Assembly (NCBI GenBank): GCA_965206015.1
Contig: CBDBIW010000016.1
Span: forward strand, 1,240,001 to 1,304,000
Direction: 5' to 3'
DNA from: JAJCYL01 sp965206015
GTDB taxonomy: Bacteria; Bacteroidota; Bacteroidia; Cytophagales; Cyclobacteriaceae
Length of the DNA stretch: 64,000 bases
Each line of letters opens with the position of its first letter. Positions within the stretch are counted from its first letter, which is position 1. Position numbers and translations under genes: made by a program. Below, in pieces: positions 60,892-64,000 of this stretch. The notes under the pieces are model-generated. The model had not been told where the DNA came from, ran no database searches, and saw only the letters and a program-made list of their open reading frames with translations.

Positions 60892-61662
60892 ATGGAAGTC
60901 GTTATCCTCTTTTTTATAGCACATTGGTATTTGTCGCTGTTCTTTCAAACATTTTTCATGCATCGATACGCCTCCCATAAGGCATTTACTATGAATGAAT
61001 TTACGGAGAAAGTCTTTTTCGTTCTGACCTGGATATTTCAGGGTTCTAATTATCTCAGCCCTTTTGGTTACGGTGTGATGCACAGAATGCATCACGCATT
61101 TGCTGATACTCCGGATGATCCCCATTCTCCGAAATATGACGAGACATTGTTTAAGATGATGTGGAAAACAAAAACAATCTATTCGGCGATTGCCAATGGG
61201 AAAATGGAGGTGGAAGCTCGATTCACCAAAGGAGTCCCTCGTTGGGAGGCATTTGACCAAATTGCAAGATCATGGCCTTCCAGGATATTCTGGGGAGCCT
61301 GTTATACTTTGGTGTATTTCAATTTTGCTACCGAATGGTGGTTGTGGTTGCTGTTGCCAATTCAGTTTTTGATGTCACCTATTCATGGTGCTATTATTAA
61401 TTGGTTTGCTCACAAGTATGGCTATCGAAATTTTGAGGTTTCGGATACTTCACGAAACTTTCTTCCAATTGACTTTTTGATGATGGGAGAGAGTTATCAT
61501 AACAACCATCATAAACATGGAACGCGAGCGAACTTTGGAGGAGTAAGGTGGCATGAATTAGATCCCACTTATATGGCTATTTGGGTGCTTAATAAACTTG
61601 GAGTTATCCATCTGGTCAAGACTACAGCATTAAAACAAGAAAGAATTAAACAAGCTGCTTAA
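60892..61662 (+). CDS. Acyl-CoA (fatty acid) desaturase
   Basis: 256 residues, four membrane helices. The three histidine boxes HRYASH, HRMHH and HNNHH are all intact (MHRYASHKAF; YGVMHRMHHAFADTPDDPHS; GESYHNNHHKHG). It inserts a cis double bond in acyl-CoA or lipid acyl chains, setting membrane fluidity. Start follows a short leader after the ECF sigma gene; co-regulation by that sigma is possible but not shown. Confidence 0.94.
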   Translation: MEVVILFFIAHWYLSLFFQTFFMHRYASHKAFTMNEFTEKVFFVLTWIFQGSNYLSPFGYGVMHRMHHAFADTPDDPHSPKYDETLFKMMWKTKTIYSAIANGKMEVEARFTKGVPRWEAFDQIARSWPSRIFWGACYTLVYFNFATEWWLWLLLPIQFLMSPIHGAIINWFAHKYGYRNFEVSDTSRNFLPIDFLMMGESYHNNHHKHGTRANFGGVRWHELDPTYMAIWVLNKLGVIHLVKTTALKQERIKQAA

Positions 61663-61770
61663 TCGTTGTCAGTTTTTGTTGCCAGAATAATTCATTACTC
61701 TATATTTGCAGCCCGTTTGGATGAGGGCATGAATCATATTCAGACCTGACAACCAAACTCATATACAATT

Positions 61771-61847
61771 CGGGGTGTAGCGCAGCCCGGTAGCGCACCT
61801 GGTTTGGGACCAGGGGGTCCCAGGTTCGAATCCTGGTACCCCGACCA
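61771..61847 (+). tRNA. tRNA-Pro (TGG anticodon)
   Basis: 77 nt including encoded CCA. The acceptor CGGGGTG pairs with TACCCCG, the D-arm is AGCGCAGCCCGGTAGCGC, the anticodon arm CCTGG-TTTGGGA-CCAGG has anticodon TGG, and the T-arm is CCAGG-TTCGAAT-CCTGG. A hairpin terminator follows at 61855. Confidence 0.96.
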
Positions 61848-61854
61848 ATCAAAG

Positions 61855-61880
61855 CCTTTGGCATAGCCAGGGGTTTTTTT
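61855..61880 (+). terminator. Terminator of tRNA-Pro
   Basis: CCTTTGGC and GCCAGGGG pair over 8 bp (two G-T) around an ATA loop and are followed by seven T residues, eight bases after the tRNA CCA. The remaining 200 bp to 62083 hold no gene. Confidence 0.75.
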
Positions 61881-62083
61881 GTTCCAAACCAATGAAGTTC
61901 ATCACTATCAGTTTGGCTCAAAAAAAGAATAATGAGAGAAGCGATAGTTTCGTTAGTAGATCCTGAAAACATGGAGCAGTAGAATCGAATTTTCCAGTCA
62001 GAAAATTGTCGAATAGATCAGGCAACTGCTACCTTAGCTTAAAGAATGTTCACGCGTAATCAAAATTCAAGGAATACAGGTTT

Positions 62084-62321
62084 ATGTTGTTCTCAAGCCT
62101 GACTTTTATCTTCATTTTTCTTCCAGCAACTCTCGCATTCTCCACATTTCAGCAAATTTCTCTTTTATGGGATATATATATATATATATATATATATCGA
62201 AACCCTAGTACGGTGCGGGTAAGATTCTTGAATACCGCTGTTTACATAAGTGCTTTTCCGCAATTGATTGGTGGCCCCATAGTAAGGTATAATGACATTA
62301 TTGATCAAATTAAATCCACTT
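62084..62321 (+). pseudogene. MBOAT-family O-acyltransferase (AlgI-like), collapsed to two fragments
   Basis: The N-terminus MLFSSLTFIFIFLPATLAFS matches the first helix of AlgI/PatA-type MBOAT proteins. After an (AT)13 tract at 62172-62197 the frame resumes at FLNTAVYISAFPQLIGGPIV and RYNDIIDQIK, the FPQLIAGPIVRYxDI motif from the central part of the family. Over 100 intervening codons are missing and the C-terminal half with the catalytic His is gone, replaced by TonB-receptor DNA from about 62320. Confidence 0.72.
62172..62197. repeat. (AT)13 microsatellite inside the MBOAT relic
   Basis: Twenty-six bases of uninterrupted AT dinucleotide at the point where MBOAT coding sequence jumps from its N-terminal to its central motif. 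The only long simple repeat in the window. Confidence 0.95.
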
Positions 62322-62735
62322 GAGGCTTCTCCAGCAGTGATGACACCGGGAAGGAGAGCTAAATGATTTCAAGACATCTGCCTCGCCACCAATCGGAGGT
62401 AATTCTTTTATGGACGACATGGTGCAAATCCCTTTCCCCACCTCCCTGTTGAGAACATTAGTATTGTTCGCTCTGATGATCACCTCATCCAATTCGGCAA
62501 TTTCATCTTTTAATAAAAAATTGATTTTACCACTCCCAATCACATTGATTTTCTTAATATCTGCTAGGTATCCTGTCGGACTTATCCGGAATGTATAGAA
62601 GCCTGTATATAAAGTCAGTTTGAAAGCACCATTTTCGTCAGTGCTTGTACCTATTTCCTGCCTCTCTATATTCAAACTGGCACCTGCCAAGAGTTGACCA
62701 GTTCCAACATCCTTACCGTTGCTTGACAAATAACT
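62300..62735 (-). pseudogene. N-terminal fragment of a TonB-dependent receptor with carboxypeptidase-regulatory domain
   Basis: The minus strand reads LLAGASLNIERQEIGTSTDE, NGAFKLTLYTGFYTFRISPT (CarboxypepD_reg-like beta-sandwich), ELDEVIIRANNTNVLNREVG, ELPPIGGEADVLKSF (plug domain), then with a frameshift LLPGVITAGEASSGFN. The signal peptide is missing at the upstream end (no start codon context) and the frame ends at the junction with the MBOAT relic. Once a SusC/SprA-neighbour-type outer-membrane receptor; now dead. Confidence 0.75.
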
Positions 62736-62791
62736 ACAATCAAAGAAAAATTTACACTAACCAGTCTATTTAAAAACTTAAATGATGGTTA

Positions 62792-64000
62792 TTATTCAAA
62801 TGCTGGAATATCAGTTATTTCTTTACCCAATATTAGTAAATGAATATCATGAGTGCCTTCGTATGTAATAACAGATTCCAGGTTCAGCATATGACGCATT
62901 AATGGATACTCACCAGTAATTCCCATGCCCCCATGAATCTGCCTGGCTTCTCTGGCTATTTTCAATGCCATGTCGACATTATTTCGCTTGGCAAGAGAAA
63001 TATGGGATGTTGTAGCCTTTCCCTCATCCATCAACTGACCAAGTCTCAAGTTAAGAAGCTGAGCTTTAGTTATTTCAGTTAACATTTCAGCCAATTTCTT
63101 TTGAGTCAATTGAAAAGAAGCAATCGGTTTGCCAAATTGGATACGTTCCAATGAATATCTCCGGGCAGAATCATAGCAGTCCATTGCAGCCCCTATTGCT
63201 CCCCAAGCTATCCCATATCTGGCTGAATCAAGGCAACCCATTGGCGCACCTAATCCACTCTTTTCCTGAAGCAGGTTTTTTTTGGGCACCTTAACATTGT
63301 CAAAGACAAGTTCACCAGTGCAACTCGCTCTTAAAGACCATTTGCCGTGTGTTTCAGGCGTTGAAAAGCCCTCCATCCCCCGTTCTACAATTAGGCCATG
63401 AATCCTTCCTTCCTCGTTTTTAGCCCACACTACGGCAACATCAGCCTGAGGAGAATTTGATATCCACATTTTTGCACCATTTAATAAGTAATGATCACCC
63501 GCATCACTAAAATTGGTCACCATCCCGCTTGGGTTAGATCCGTGGTCAGGTTCCGTCAAACCGAAACATCCTAACCACTCTCCGGAAGCCAACTTTGGAA
63601 GATATTTCATTCGTTGCTCCTCATTTCCGTATTGATAAATAGGATACATTACCAATGATCCCTGAACAGAAGCTGTTGACCGCATGCCTGAATCACCTCT
63701 TTCAATTTCTTGCATAATCAAGCCGTAGGAAATGTAATCAAGCCCTCCGCCACCATACGTTTCCGGGATAGTCGGTCCGAAAGCTCCGATTTCTCCGAAT
63801 TTTCTAACTATCCCGTACGGGAAATGGCAGTTTTGAGCCCAATCTTCGATAGATGGTGTGATTTCTTTTTTAACAAAATCACGGATTGACGCCCGAATTA
63901 GCTTATGTTCTTCTGTCAGAAGGTCGTCTAATTGATAAAAATCAGGAGATTGAAAATCATCCTTGAAAGCTTTCTTTACCGGTGAATCCTGAGTTAACGT
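62792..64000 (-). CDS. Acyl-CoA dehydrogenase, glutaryl-CoA-dehydrogenase-like (5' end outside window)
   Basis: About 402 codons are visible; the frame is open to base 64000 (DSPVKKAFKDDFQSPDFYQL near the edge), so little of the N-terminus is missing. Domains: N-terminal helices (LTEEHKLIRASIRDFVKKEI), FAD site (WLGCFGLTEPDHGSNPSGM, MWISNSPQADVAVVWAK), and C-terminal helices with RIQFGKPIASFQLTQKKLAE, QIHGGMGITGEYPLMRHMLN and the catalytic-base region ITYEGTHDIHLLILGKEI. The YEGTHDIH Glu and overall pattern match glutaryl-CoA dehydrogenase, which converts glutaryl-CoA to crotonyl-CoA in lysine/tryptophan breakdown. Confidence 0.88.
   Translation of the reverse strand, partial: TLTQDSPVKKAFKDDFQSPDFYQLDDLLTEEHKLIRASIRDFVKKEITPSIEDWAQNCHFPYGIVRKFGEIGAFGPTIPETYGGGGLDYISYGLIMQEIERGDSGMRSTASVQGSLVMYPIYQYGNEEQRMKYLPKLASGEWLGCFGLTEPDHGSNPSGMVTNFSDAGDHYLLNGAKMWISNSPQADVAVVWAKNEEGRIHGLIVERGMEGFSTPETHGKWSLRASCTGELVFDNVKVPKKNLLQEKSGLGAPMGCLDSARYGIAWGAIGAAMDCYDSARRYSLERIQFGKPIASFQLTQKKLAEMLTEITKAQLLNLRLGQLMDEGKATTSHISLAKRNNVDMALKIAREARQIHGGMGITGEYPLMRHMLNLESVITYEGTHDIHLLILGKEITDIPAFE

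Noticed and set aside
61700..61972. 90-codon minus-strand ORF across tRNA-Pro
   Set aside because: It is the antisense of the tRNA (the familiar GRGTRIRTWDPLVPNQVRYR pattern) with no independent support.
1..64000. CRISPR array, rRNA operon or prophage
   Set aside because: No regularly spaced repeats, no rRNA sequence and no cluster of phage structural genes were found.

Overview
The window is chromosomal DNA of a Bacteroidota bacterium, most likely order Cytophagales. Three things support this. There are type IX secretion (T9SS) C-terminal sorting domains and a gliding-motility-associated C-terminal domain. The rplU-rpmA operon is preceded by a textbook Bacteroidota -33/-7 promoter (TTG, 19 bp, TATCTTTG). 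FecR, PspC/GIN, BspA-like and Wzi-type families are also present. Base composition is AT-rich and nothing suggests a plasmid or a phage genome. The order assignment is inference.

Layout. 0-14.4 kb holds housekeeping and metabolic genes: an XdhC-type cofactor protein, an orphan FecR, a fused alpha/beta 2-oxoacid dehydrogenase E1, a sodium symporter, a Tat-exported Gfo/Idh/MocA oxidoreductase, a PadR-PspC/GIN envelope-stress pair and MenE. Between them lie relics of an aminotransferase, IS3, IS30 and a C25/PorU-like peptidase. 14.4-30.7 kb holds an M20 peptidase cut by an IS1 element, nrdA-nrdB, rplU-rpmA, a rhomboid protease, a polyprenyl synthase, RNase R, an SSS symporter, and a coupled thioredoxin / 41-aa protein / FkbM methyltransferase cluster.

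30.7-46.6 kb is a graveyard-like accessory region. It contains a decayed BspA/cadherin T9SS protein, IS5, IS3, IS982 and IS630 elements, a 172-bp MITE (two copies, each with a perfect 5-bp target duplication), tRNA-Ala, a PCD-rsmI pair, a Fic protein, and what I read as a relic chromosomal integron. The integron consists of a tyrosine-recombinase C-terminus followed by gene cassettes whose first nine bases are the reverse complement of the R'' box at their own 3' end. Its attC-like hairpins each carry a single extrahelical base. Cassette cargo is an S74-like fibre protein, a lipoprotein overlapping a T9SS-secreted zinc metalloprotease, and a DUF1905 protein.

46.6-64 kb holds a large T9SS type-B surface protein, a polysaccharide locus (GtrA, two GT2 enzymes, two multi-membrane-span proteins including a GT39, and a Wzi-like barrel), a sterol-desaturase-family hydroxylase, a gamma-glutamyltransferase-like enzyme, an ECF sigma factor, an acyl-CoA desaturase, tRNA-Pro, fused relics of an MBOAT acyltransferase and a TonB-dependent receptor, and the 3' part of a glutaryl-CoA-dehydrogenase-like gene.

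Functional ties. nrdA/nrdB make deoxynucleotides. rplU/rpmA are ribosomal. PadR and the PspC/GIN protein form a translationally coupled operon with an apparent self-operator. The 49.3-57.0 kb block probably builds and anchors an exopolysaccharide. All assignments come from reading the sequence; no database search was run.
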